This document shows positions 57,601-61,703 of a DNA stretch of 64,000 bases, one piece after another. Origin of the DNA: Diorhabda sublineata (taxonomy: Eukaryota; Arthropoda; Insecta; Coleoptera; Chrysomelidae). The stretch is from the NCBI RefSeq assembly GCF_026230105.1, contig NC_079474.1:30518294-30582293 (forward strand). Reading direction: 5' to 3'. Position 1 is the stretch's first letter. Each line of letters starts with the position of its first letter. The translations under genes were made by a program, and so were the position numbers. Below the pieces are notes generated by a model. That model saw only the letters and a program-made list of their open reading frames with translations. It did no database searches and was not told where the DNA came from.

Positions 57601-59393
57601 CTAAACATATCTATCCAATAAAGGTCTGCTGATATACTTGCATATGATTTGAGGAACAATAACCTAACTAACTACTCTAACCATTTGAAAATAAAAATCA
57701 ATCTTGGAATAAAAGGTTTTCATGGATTCTGTACCCAAACATAACATACAGTATGGTGCAAATGAAAGGAATAAAGAATAAAACGAGCTATTCGTTAGGA
57801 TACCTTTTTATTTTTGACGTCATCTATTTGAGCGTGATGACGTCATCGCTAGAATTTTTAAATGGAAATGTGGGTGTTGTAATATACTATTTGAAAGATC
57901 TTTTAAATACCCATTCAGCCATATCAATATGTACAGTAATTGAATTTTGTATTTGTTTAAAAAATTAATAAAATTCTATTATTAAAATAAATATTTAATA
58001 TGTATTATTCATTAAATACAACGAACTATGAATTAAGTGCTCAAATTGTTGACCTTCAGCTAAAATACAATGAGAAAGACGTGCCGCGAATTCTTCTCGA
58101 ACCTTCTTTATAACTTCCGGAGTTATTTGTGCAATCTCAATACGTATCCTTTCTTTGAGTCCATTGTTTATTTTGATACACTTTACTGTAGATTCATTCG
58201 AGAAAAGAACCTTTTTTAAAAACATCGGATCTCTGCTATTTTGTTCTATCAAAACTTCACAAAACTCAATTCGTCTATCAAAATCATCTTCCATAAACTC
58301 TTGTACTACACTTACTTTGTAGGGATGCCACTTTTCCTTCTTTAGCTTTCTAAGAACTGCTGAATGGTCCATGTCATTATCTAATGCTACTTGGCGTGAA
58401 CTGGTATGGGGATTATCTTGAAAGGCTAACAGAACATCTAGTTGTTTGTTTTCTGATATTGGTTTTCTACTATCTTTAGGAAGGTCTTTCAAAAGACCCG
58501 TTTTTCTGAATTTCTTCTCAATTTTGCTTATAGTGGATTGTGAAATTGGTTCTCGCTTAGGGTATTTATTATCAAATAACGTACATACTTCTTTCTGCGT
58601 ACGTGCTTTATCTCCACAACCAATCATTATTAGAATTTTTTCGTTCGCATTTGATATTATTTATTAAGAAATGTGTTGAAATTTCATAAATAATATTTGT
58701 GACAATACGCAAATAAACTACGGTACATATTGATATGGCTGAATAGGTATTTAGAAAACCTTTCAAATAATGTATTATAACACCCACATTTCCATTTAAA
58801 AATTTTAGCGATGACGTTATCACGCCCATATAGATGACATCAAAAATAAAAAGGTATCCTAACGAATAGCCCGTTTTAAAATAGAAATCGACGGGTTTCA
58901 GGATTCAGGAGTCGCCGGCTTACGAAATAACGAATTTATTCCTTTCATTTGCACCATACTGAATATGTTGCCTTATGCTAATCTTTTTTAGTTCATAAGT
59001 CTCGTCATATCTCAATCGACAACTATTATAGGAGATGTTATTTTGTTTAACGATTAATTTGTAGAGACATCATTAAATGTTTATTAATTTCTTATTTTTT
59101 TTCAGTGTCGTTGGTTTGAAAGCCACACTATCGACTGGATATTTCAGGCACCGACATTAGTTGTCCTGCTATTGAATCTGGTTTTCCTACTCTGCATCAT
59201 GTGGGTCTTAATCACAAAACTCCGTTCTGCCAATACAGTAGAAACGCAGCAATATCACAAAGCAGCAAAAGCTCTTCTAGTCCTCATGCCTCTGTTGGGT
59301 ATAACATATGTAATCACTATTTATGCACCGACTCCAGATAAGACTTCTATCAACGTATTCGAATGCACTAGAGCAGTTCTTTTATCAACGCAG
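436..59393 (+). CDS. Dh44-R: DH44 (CRF-like diuretic hormone) receptor, class B GPCR, 3'-incomplete
   Basis: Plasma-membrane receptor of the secretin family. In insects, members bind CRF-like diuretic hormone 44 and signal through Gs and cAMP to control fluid secretion, feeding and rhythmic output. Seven exons join in phase to 344 residues. The ectodomain has the six family cysteines (C20, C40, C49, C63, C82, C96), the LCWPPT motif at 48-53 and NGTW at 85-88. Potential N-glycosylation sites are N2, N14, N30, N56, N77, N85 and N92. TM1 is about 110-134, TM2 144-165, TM3 172-204, TM4 215-240, TM5 258-284 and TM6 303-322, and TM7 begins near 332. C174 and C249 are placed for the TM3-ECL2 disulphide. 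The ICL3 stretch ITKLRSANTVET is typical of DH44 and CRF receptors and unlike DH31 or PDF receptors. No signal peptide is visible. TM7's second half and the tail are missing from this exon set. Family assignment is firm; R1 versus R2 orthology is not decided. Confidence 0.9.
1445..1832 (-). mobile_element. Tc1-like transposase C-terminal remnant with one terminal repeat
   Basis: Read on the - strand from 1832, the sequence gives MNPIEDV then RTAQELRRLLLQEWDNID and SMPGRLQAVI. This is the C-terminal block of Tc1-family transposases (the NPIE..W motif, then the P.RT..EL...L..EW and SMP.R..A.I motifs). Stop codons interrupt it. The likely terminal inverted repeat starts near 1446 (ACACCGGCGTGCAAAAAATT). 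The N-terminal two thirds are missing and a LINE tail abuts at 1833. Confidence 0.7.
1825..2045 (-). mobile_element. LINE ORF2 C-terminal remnant
   Basis: A 68-residue open stretch on the - strand (2031 to 1825) has the composition of RTE- and related non-LTR C-termini: RIWKAKMGENGKRGTPRTTW, then a helix ending ARDLVHNMSEWRKF. This matches the common K..GKR..GRPR..W...W..A..LA..R..WR pattern. It ends exactly where the Tc1 remnant begins, so one element inserted into or recombined with the other. Only the last part of the reverse-transcriptase protein is left. Confidence 0.55.
2160..2350 (+). mobile_element. Mariner-family transposase fragment
   Basis: On the + strand, SKVNVFFDCEGIV and the following residues resemble the central VK.M..VFFD..G.VH segment of mariner (SETMAR-type) transposases. 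The match is short and broken, with no terminal repeats, so the assignment is tentative. Confidence 0.4.
4270..4400. repeat. Possible dispersed-repeat terminus
   Basis: The stretch CTGAATACGATGGTTATCGA followed by AACTCGCGTCAAACAGTGTA resembles sequence that recurs at the ends of Penelope-like or similar insect repeats, with the form ATACGAT..TTATCGAAACGCGCGTC. This rests on resemblance alone; no coding part is attached. Confidence 0.25.
9310..10320 (-). mobile_element. Cecropia-type mariner, decayed
   Basis: About 1 kb, with imperfect terminal inverted repeats: AGGGCTACTAGTTGAGATAG near 9316 and its counterpart ending near 10312. The transposase reads on the - strand in pieces: DEAPSRATV and a HTH region near 10.0-10.1 kb, then FKTIQIHQKLF, STQMIACFFG and LKQRGTVNSEWYT (9526-9807). 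The C-terminus (9348-9599) has FFTPEEAVDVFKPHVLEVP and EWKKCFDNW. These are cecropia-subfamily mariner motifs. Frameshifts and stops show it is dead. A second copy lies near 40.1-40.6 kb. Confidence 0.8.
12078..12255 (+). CDS. Dh44-R: DH44 receptor exon 2 (end of ectodomain and TM1)
   Basis: The acceptor is TTTTTTCAG ending at 12077 and the donor GTAAGT starts at 12256. The first two bases complete the codon left open by exon 1 (giving Q76). The next residues carry ectodomain cysteines C82 and C96, the conserved NGTW motif at 85-88 and two glycosylation sequons. The second half encodes TM1 (about 110-134), ending in the TYFK junction typical of the family. It ends phase 2. Confidence 0.92.
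13692..14645 (+). repeat. Non-autonomous dispersed element with TACTAGCTTTTAGCTGCGGC start
   Basis: The start CTAGCTTTTAGCTGCGGCTT then AGCTCGCAT, and the end GGGTTAAGTAGTTTTCGCGT followed by GAAAGCGTAACAAACAAAC and ATAATATTAG, are the two hallmarks of a repeat type common in many insect genomes. I recognise the termini but not a coding region. A 55-base-arm hairpin lies inside it. Exact limits are uncertain. Confidence 0.5.
13965..14102. repeat. Imperfect inverted repeat (hairpin)
   Basis: The left arm 13965-14019 is the imperfect reverse complement of the right arm 14048-14102, with a 28-base loop. Both arms carry the ACTAGGTTTCRATATRATCC core. It may be a small inserted foldback or a structural part of the surrounding repeat. 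Confidence 0.75.
15209..16220 (-). mobile_element. Irritans-type mariner copy 1, decayed
   Basis: A 1.0 kb element with terminal inverted repeats of about 30 bases (AGGATGGTCTGAGAAGTACC at the left, and AGGATAGTCCCAGAAGTATC read inward from 16220). The transposase is on the - strand. At 15325-15630 it shows KYLDTRGIISFQYLENGTNI, then QRLKEEIKQKRPQLAKKKVL and FHQDNAPAHT, which contains the second catalytic Asp of the DD34D triad. The N-terminal HTH region is traceable at 15.75-15.9 kb but interrupted. The part after PAHT is shortened, so this copy is internally deleted and inactive. Confidence 0.8.
19928..20885 (-). mobile_element. Irritans-type mariner copy 2, decayed
   Basis: It shares ends and order with the 15.2 kb copy. 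Its left end is TATGGTTCCAGAAGTCTTTG; its right end near 20880 reads CAGGTCAGGTACTGGGACCA on the + strand. The 5'UTR region AACTGAAAACGTTCACTATT near 20724 is shared with the other copies. Transposase fragments read on the - strand from 20605 to 20050, with many stops. Confidence 0.7.
21755..22140 (+). mobile_element. LINE reverse transcriptase remnant (internally deleted)
   Basis: On the + strand WTAQGSVLGPILILLSINDL matches the reverse-transcriptase P/AQGSVLGP..F..INDL block. It is followed by LVADDKSS, the degenerate (F/Y)ADD catalytic box. The frame then jumps to RLNNLLFETMHNHLPIEIKS, which resembles the C-terminal N.LP.EIK..S.F segment of Jockey/CR1-like elements. The middle is missing. 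A stretch from 22.14 to about 22.9 kb may be its 3'UTR. Confidence 0.6.
24560..24650 (+). CDS. Dh44-R: DH44 receptor exon 3 (ICL1 and TM2)
   Basis: The acceptor is TTTTTTCAG ending at 24559 and the donor GTAAGT starts at 24651. One base completes K135, then 30 codons follow. It encodes ELRCLRNTIHMNL, the highly conserved class B signature around intracellular loop 1 with the TM2 histidine, followed by the TM2 helix. It ends phase 0. Confidence 0.93.
25913..25932 (-). repeat. Interstitial telomere-like repeat, (CCTAA)4
   Basis: Four exact tandem CCTAA units, the complement of TTAGG, the canonical insect telomere repeat. It sits inside the inverted-repeat element. Four units could arise by chance or by break repair. 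Confidence 0.8.
26786..26850. repeat. TA-rich microsatellite
   Basis: An irregular run of TATATACTATATA units, low complexity. The open stretch across it (rich in Tyr and Ile) is not a gene. Confidence 0.85.
27698..27788 (+). CDS. Dh44-R: DH44 receptor exon 4 (ECL1 and TM3)
   Basis: The acceptor TGTTTCAG ends at 27697 and the donor GTAAGA starts at 27789. It encodes 30 codons plus one base. C174 is the TM3 partner of the ECL2 disulphide. HYFHITTFFWMFVEG is the conserved class B TM3 core, with the WM-VEGLYLY signature running into exon 5. Confidence 0.93.
28110..28850 (-). mobile_element. Helitron Rep/helicase C-terminal remnant
   Basis: On the - strand TGFITLPTDFCHITDS (near 28.72 kb) is followed by the C-terminal Pif1-like helicase block DVLIPPVPMI, FAFKRLQFPVCLAFAMTINK and SQG, then EVCGINLEFPYFAHRQLFVA and CSRVAKPS. 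The AF(A/T)MTINKSQG and VA(C/L)SR motifs are helicase motifs V and VI of the Helitron protein. Stops and frameshifts break the part between. Sequence downstream, to about 29060 (CCAAATCGGTCCAGCCGTTC), resembles what often follows these elements in insects. No 3' hairpin was identified. Confidence 0.75.
29250..29870 (+). mobile_element. Tc1/IS630-like (HTH, DUF4817-type) transposase remnant
   Basis: On the + strand FTDEAQFMRD matches the FSDE..F.RDG block around the first catalytic Asp. It is followed by NKNSHAIRQCSYQLSLSVNV, matching N.HA.RQ..HQ..FSVNVW of this transposase class. Weaker matches follow toward the second Asp region. Multiple stops show it is dead. Its downstream end runs into the first copy of a tandem duplication. 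Confidence 0.6.
29771..30425 (+). repeat. Tandem duplication, about 329-base unit, two copies
   Basis: Copy 1 starts at 29771 (TGTATAAGTCAACAGGTGG) and copy 2 at 30100 (TGTATAAGGCAACAGGTGG). They stay collinear to the shared end GGTGTTTGTTGTTATTGAA at about 30093 and 30424. They differ by scattered substitutions and small indels. The unit includes the 3' part of the neighbouring transposase remnant. Confidence 0.9.
35004..35084 (+). CDS. Dh44-R: DH44 receptor exon 5 (end of TM3, ICL2, start of TM4)
   Basis: The acceptor TTTTTCCAG ends at 35003 and the donor GTGAGT starts at 35085. It encodes LYLYILVVETLTRENF followed by the start of TM4, including the Gly-Trp-Gly motif whose last Gly is completed by exon 6. 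LYLY and the GWG motif are diagnostic of class B receptors. Confidence 0.92.
35530..36050 (-). mobile_element. LINE reverse transcriptase remnant
   Basis: On the - strand IIFDDISYANDSNI resembles the (F/Y)ADD region (A.ADDIA..AND). ILEILSKVIGEFYQE and EDSLIKVCLASR follow, then KDKLIKIFDIFEYLDTIIT, matching the K.K.M..SR and FEYLG..IT blocks after the catalytic box. Heavily decayed; the clade is not clear. Confidence 0.45.
37190..37520 (+). mobile_element. Mariner transposase N-terminal (HTH) remnant
   Basis: On the + strand, across a frameshift, RVEDEDRFGLPVIIKINENV and MNIRVIADELSIPQTQVFEI match the mariner pattern G..SVEDD.RSGRP.....NV then R..IR.IA.ELNI....V..I, the linker and second HTH of the DNA-binding domain. 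The catalytic domain is not recognisable downstream. Confidence 0.6.
38135..38211 (+). CDS. Dh44-R: DH44 receptor exon 6 (TM4 and ECL2)
   Basis: The acceptor TTTTTTCCAG ends at 38134 and the donor GTAAGT starts at 38212. It encodes 25 codons after completing G223: the rest of TM4 (MPMIFVLIWASVKSV) and a polar ECL2 start. It ends phase 0. It is followed by a 20.9 kb intron, the longest in the window. Confidence 0.9.
38870..39690 (+). mobile_element. RTE-type LINE 3' fragment
   Basis: In several frames on the + strand: an RQGDSLS-like GDSLS block near 38.96 kb, the DD box near 39.04 kb, LQRLQYQFQAIVENLNM, EPIRCKLVVNNN, SKVERTQNHEHAAMKTLRTF, and a C-terminal WAK...RR region. The order and motifs match the LINE at 53969-56944 (K...RCKL, RIYKTCVRP, RTTEMRTLR). 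It ends in an A-rich tail near 39656-39680. It is 5'-truncated, as usual for LINEs, and broken by stops. Confidence 0.6.
40050..40600 (+). mobile_element. Cecropia-type mariner fragment, + orientation
   Basis: On the + strand with frameshifts: NPKLNRLYGSLKT, then LPYSPFLV (the family's PPYSPDLAP region) near 40.38 kb, then RFSTPEEVVDTFNSHVLEVP, SKWCKCFDNWL and YCKQKC. It is closely related to the 9.3 kb element but inverted relative to it. The DNA-binding part is missing or unrecognisable. Confidence 0.7.
42815..43793 (-). mobile_element. Irritans-type mariner copy 3, decayed
   Basis: The - strand open stretch 43154-43483 carries TTLEMLEKIHKAVLDDRRLK, MYELADLVGIPISAVYRILT and KNLNMRKLCARWVPRLL. 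This is the mariner HTH region (V..IH..VL.DRR.K..E.A..VGIS...V..IL....LNM.KL.ARWVPRLL). The right end near 43793 keeps CATGCCAGGTATTTCTGG of the terminal repeat. The catalytic part is eroded and the left repeat was not found. Confidence 0.75.
45770..46036 (-). other. Unrecognised 88-codon open stretch
   Basis: It starts MDINVGLRSQFFSQIDQKVQ and ends at a stop at 45770. Its composition is balanced and not low-complexity, and it is less AT-rich than its surroundings, unlike most open stretches here. No motif is recognised. It lies antisense to the intron and just left of a + strand transposase remnant. It could be part of a transposable element, a retained coding fragment, or chance. Confidence 0.25.
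46240..46610 (+). mobile_element. Tc1/IS630-like transposase core fragment
   Basis: Across frames on the + strand: FEGNVAVSMSSGQYSNMLRN FF matches F....G.AVTVN..RY..M...FF. It is followed by LEELWFQQDSAISTV and LRQHFPE, matching L...WFQQDGA..HTAR....L...FP, which includes the second catalytic Asp. It ends near GACACCCTATATAA, a typical element end. Only the middle of the transposase remains. Confidence 0.6.
47260..47990 (+). mobile_element. Possible LINE ORF2 remnant
   Basis: A Lys/Arg/Glu-rich stretch (47261-47497: SERRRDEKKKESNEFERDRK) is followed by pieces such as DRWAGYSKKIYRKYRE and EGFRARRSTAEVVA. These resemble the EN-RT linker and the QAGFR.GRST block of non-LTR reverse transcriptases. 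The similarity is weak and the frame is broken. Confidence 0.3.
48000..48540. repeat. Possible non-autonomous DNA element
   Basis: The stretch from GCCCGTACCCCTCATCTCTG (48025) to GGTTCAGGAACACCCTGTAG (48521) has phrases common at transposon ends (ACACCCTGTA) and no coding. A matching left end was not demonstrated. Confidence 0.25.
49683..50618. mobile_element. Foldback element, near-complete long hairpin
   Basis: The ends are inverse copies: TGGTGTTTCTATATTCGACC at 49683 and, read from 50618 on the other strand, TGGTATTTCTATATTCGACC, continuing through CGACAACGCTCTACCACA. Pairing continues inward by eye (GGTGACCGATATGATA against GGTCACCAATATGCTC; AAGTAGTTCAAAACAA against TTGTTTCAAACTACTT) to a centre near 50.15 kb, giving arms of roughly 450 bases. 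There is no coding capacity. The superfamily is not recognised. Confidence 0.85.
50820..51075 (-). mobile_element. Mariner-like transposase C-terminal fragment
   Basis: The - strand reads GFETLEYPPYSSDITYSDSH, then CRQFALDKGIRDAVDWITNQ and LKTFYDEGLWLARSCALLKA, then GDCIE. This matches the mariner order: L.HPPYSPDLAPSD, RF..DE....AV..W, .FF..G...L..RW..C....G.Y.E. The first part of the transposase is not recognisable to the right. Confidence 0.6.
51700..52106 (-). mobile_element. LINE RNase H domain remnant
   Basis: The - strand gives SSVGCAVTNFHQII, YTGELYAILQALNCL and SAICTDSLKSINSIRQIY. This is the RNase H domain of Jockey/I/R1-type LINEs: GCA, then (S/T)GEL.AI..AL with the catalytic Glu, then I.TDS..A...I with the catalytic Asp. 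A weaker VTWIPSH-like part lies at 51.70-51.78 kb. No reverse transcriptase is recognisable next to it. Confidence 0.65.
53957..53968 (+). repeat. Target site duplication (left), TACAACAGATAT
   Basis: Twelve bases identical to 56945-56956, directly flanking the LINE on both sides. Confidence 0.9.
54192..55403 (-). pseudogene. LINE ORF2 reverse transcriptase part (interrupted)
   Basis: Three open stretches. 55403-55119 holds the N-terminal fingers (KAPGIDEITNEMIKYG, WKESILIPIFKKGEKTD, NYRGISLMS). 54874-54488 holds the palm (GIRQGDSLSPILFN, the YYSDDVLI box, KCLG). 54389-54192 holds the thumb/C-terminal part (CVRPVMTYA, RTTEMRTLRSITG). The catalytic box reads YYSDD rather than the usual (F/Y)ADD. 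Confidence 0.8.
55885..56857 (-). pseudogene. LINE ORF2 endonuclease part (frameshifted)
   Basis: Two overlapping open stretches (56857-56273 and 56313-55885) together encode an AP-like endonuclease. Visible motifs are GCWNVTSF (the N of motif I), LSETK (the catalytic E), IYAPDS, GDFNAR (D and N) and STIDYVITN. The frame shift lies near 56290-56310, between GIPNRN and ILGDFNAR. The final H motif is near NHQLV. Such fragments are often mis-annotated in insects as craniofacial development protein 2-like. Confidence 0.8.
56945..56956 (+). repeat. Target site duplication (right), TACAACAGATAT
   Basis: Identical to 53957-53968; it marks the 5' boundary of the LINE insertion. Confidence 0.9.
57749..58961 (-). 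mobile_element. Tc1-like element with about 200-bp terminal inverted repeats
   Basis: The ends CAGTATGGTGCAAATGAAAG at 57749 and its inverse at 58961 are followed by arms that match closely (GCTATTCGTTAGGATACCTT, TTAAATGGAAATGTGGGTGT, TTCAGCCATATCAATATGTA on both). The right arm has about 50 extra bases after the first 25. The element is about 1.2 kb and carries one transposase frame (58627-57995). A TA may precede the left end but the right flank is AATA, so the target duplication is unclear. Confidence 0.85.
57995..58627 (-). pseudogene. Tc1-like transposase, catalytic core deleted in frame
   Basis: 210 codons. Residues 1-60 form a winged/HTH region (KEVCTLFDNKYPKREPISQS, TISKIEKKF). Next comes a linker (PHTSSRQVALDNDMDHSAVL) and VLFSNEST, the position of the first catalytic Asp (normally SDE), here Asn. 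The frame then jumps straight to LKERIRIEIAQITPEVIKKV and HCILAEGQQFEHLI, the usual C-terminus. The second Asp (..QQDGAP..H) and the final D/E blocks, about 130 residues in relatives, are absent. The DNA-binding part may be intact but catalysis is impossible. Confidence 0.8.
59106..59393 (+). CDS. Dh44-R: DH44 receptor exon 7 (ECL2, TM5, ICL3, TM6, start of TM7)
   Basis: The acceptor TTTTTTTCAG ends at 59105 and the donor GTGAGC starts at 59394. Its 96 codons begin with the ECL2 cysteine (C249) in CRWFE, then TM5, the ICL3 motif WVLITKLRSANTVET, TM6 with VLMPLLGITYV, and the TM7 start ending in RAVLLSTQ. It ends phase 0. In known receptors this is followed by a GF..FYCFLN exon, which I could not find downstream. 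Confidence 0.95.
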
Positions 59394-60429
59394 GTGAGCT
59401 TAATACTTTGACATAATATGAATAACCACTCAGTACAAATAGTGAAGTACGGGTCGTTGCTAAGTTTTAATTAATATTATAACTCACCTGAATAGACAGT
59501 ATAAGTATATGGTGGTTGCGAAAGGTGGAAATGAGTTAGGAGTTGTTGTTTTAAGTAGTTTGAATCGATGTGTGAATAGATAAAGCCCCGCGTTCTCCGC
59601 TGAATAAATTCGTTACAACATATCCCTTAAAATATCAATGCTATCTCCTGATAGAATATAACTTTGCATTTAGAGTGTCACTCAACTTGATTAAATCGTT
59701 GAGTCTCGCCCTATTGAGTAATTTTGTTTCAATTATGTTAACAAGAGGCTGAACGGGTTCAAACGATTTGAGGGTCGTTGTATTTCATTACAATTATGTA
59801 ATTAAACTACTAAAAATAACATCCTCGTCGAGCATTTCTTTAATGATGAATATGAATGGTTGATTTCTTTAATTTCTTATTTCTCAGACCCTTTGATATA
59901 TTGATACATCTAAATGTTCTTTATTTTCGGTCTCTCCTGTTTTAAAATTAGTTTTTATAATAATATTTTGATAAAGACTTGAAGAATAGTCCAAATGTCA
60001 AAGTTCTTTCTTTTTTTCATTCTTTCTTCCATTCAAAAATTATTGAAAAAATTAATTGTAAAACAGAAGAGACTTAAAATCAAGAACATTTAGATGCATT
60101 AAATGGTTGATTCCTTACTGAAAGTTTTCTTTCTTGGACTTGGAATCAAGTTAACGCATATGTGTCAACCTCCTGATAATAAAAATTGTTCTACAAGATA
60201 TATGGGAAGTTCCACAACTGAAAATTCAATTCAAAAAATCTTAATCAATTTTCTACCCGTAGTAATATCACTATCTAGAGAGATCTGTTAATATCCTTCA
60301 ATGAGCTTATTTATAAGTCAATTATGAGTTATTTATGAGACATCCTATATAAAATGGTAAATATAGAAGAAGTAATAATACAAATCCATCCATCCGTTGG
60401 CGATAAAGAGATGGTGGCAGTTGAAAAAT

Positions 60430-60710
60430 AGCACCTTCGCAGTGGTCGACCAAATGAGGTGACGACTCCAGAAATGTTGAAGGAGGCATTTCAGAAAGTG
60501 CTAACTAGATTTTGAGATTTTATCAGGTTTATACCAGTTCCTACAGAATATCTATCAAAAACGATACGATTTTTTTCCATATTTACAAATTAACTGAAAA
60601 AGTTCCTAACCAGTGTGGCGTCTTCAAACATATGCTGTATACTAATATTTTTCAAGTAACTACCGCCATCTCTAGATCAGGCCAGGTACTTCTGGGAGCA
60701 AAGTCGTATG
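60430..60710. mobile_element. Irritans-type mariner copy 4, rearranged fragment
   Basis: 60430-60500 reads on the + strand as GRPNEVTTPEMLKEAFQKV, the start of the mariner HTH. 60565-60700 is the same element's 5'UTR and terminal repeat in the orientation of the - strand copies (ACAAATTAACTGAAAAAGTT ... CAGGCCAGGTACTTCTGGGA). The coding piece is therefore inverted relative to its own end. Confidence 0.6.
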
Positions 60711-61260
60711 TATAATGTGAAAGATAAAGAAATTATTAAGACGCGAATTTCGCTCATATTTTTTCAAAAACTTATTCATGTATTAGATGAGAAAATGATT
60801 TGATATTTAAAAAACTGGATCAATCATCATTGGAAATTAGATTATAAACAGACAAGATTTACTTTTTAGAAATTGAGTAGGTACTGAGGATAATATTATT
60901 TCTATTTGATACCAAGTTTGAACATACTTTTCTCTTTGAAAATGGGGTATTTACAGGCTTATTCAACGATGGAAAATATAACCTCTTTAGTCCTTTTCAT
61001 ATATATGTTGCTTTTCTTAGCTCGTCGAAAACTATAATAGCACAATAAGAAGAGTGGGAAACAGTGTTAAGTTAAAATATTCAAAACTAGACGACCACAA
61101 TTTTTTTCAAATTCTCTCAGGATTTACATATAAAAAGCTCATATTCGTCGTTATTATGTGAAATATGTGGGACTTCTTTTCAATACAACGACTGATTTCA
61201 CAATTATGGATCCAATTTCGTGTTCGATAGCTACACTATGCTGGCATATATTTTTTTCAG

Positions 61261-61386
61261 AGGTTTACCCGTGGGAGATCGAGTCAAAATAGTAATTTTA
61301 CTTCAGAAAATGGAGTAGCTTTGATGAAGTATGAATTGGAAATACTACGGAAACTTGGGATGAAATTTCTTGATAAACTTTTCTGA
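61261..61386 (+). CDS. Possible alternative terminal exon of the DH44 receptor
   Basis: A near-ideal acceptor (pyrimidine run then CAG ending at 61260) opens into 41 codons in phase 0, the phase that exon 7 leaves, ending at TGA 61384-61386. The start RFTRGRSSQNSNFTSENG is polar, rich in Ser, Arg and Asn, like a receptor cytoplasmic tail. No exon carrying the end of TM7 lies between 59394 and 61260. Direct joining would therefore give a receptor cut in TM7. It could equally be a chance open stretch; no conserved motif proves it. Confidence 0.25.
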   Translation, partial: RFTRGRSSQNSNFTSENGVALMKYELEILRKLGMKFLDKLF

Positions 61387-61703
61387 ACAATTTTGTTAGC
61401 AGCTAATTTCCCCAACCGACATAAATTCAGGAAGGTTTCATAGGATTCGGGTCGTTTAATTTATTTTTTGATTAGAGAAACACTCTACAGTTTGAAGAGG
61501 TTATAGTTGATTCATTCTCTTCCTTGTTTATACTTTACGAGTTTGAAATATTCAGTTACTTTTATGCTGTTTCTGATTCTTAATTTGTTGTATTTATTCA
61601 ATGAATAACATTTTAGTTGGAATTTTCGAAACCGTTTGTTTATGGTGTAATTGTGTGTAGTGATAGTAAGCACTCTAACCTATGAAATTTTTTTATGGCT
61701 TGA

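Larger units (their letters stand above)
38212..59105 (+). other. DH44 receptor intron 6
   Basis: A 20.9 kb intron, rich in transposons (listed separately). Stretches 38.2-38.85, 40.65-42.8, 43.8-45.7, 48.8-49.65, 52.1-53.95 and 56.96-57.7 kb hold no gene or element I can name. Confidence 0.8.

Noticed and set aside
60957..61046. Short frame after TATTTACAG with a membrane-like segment (ITSLVLFIYMLLFLARR).
   Set aside because: Short, weak polypyrimidine tract, no similarity to a class B TM7.
61117..61160. GGATTTACA near 61120 reading GFT, as the start of the TM7 exon.
   Set aside because: The AG does not precede the GGA codon, and the following residues (YKKLIFVVIM) do not match the FYCFLN block.
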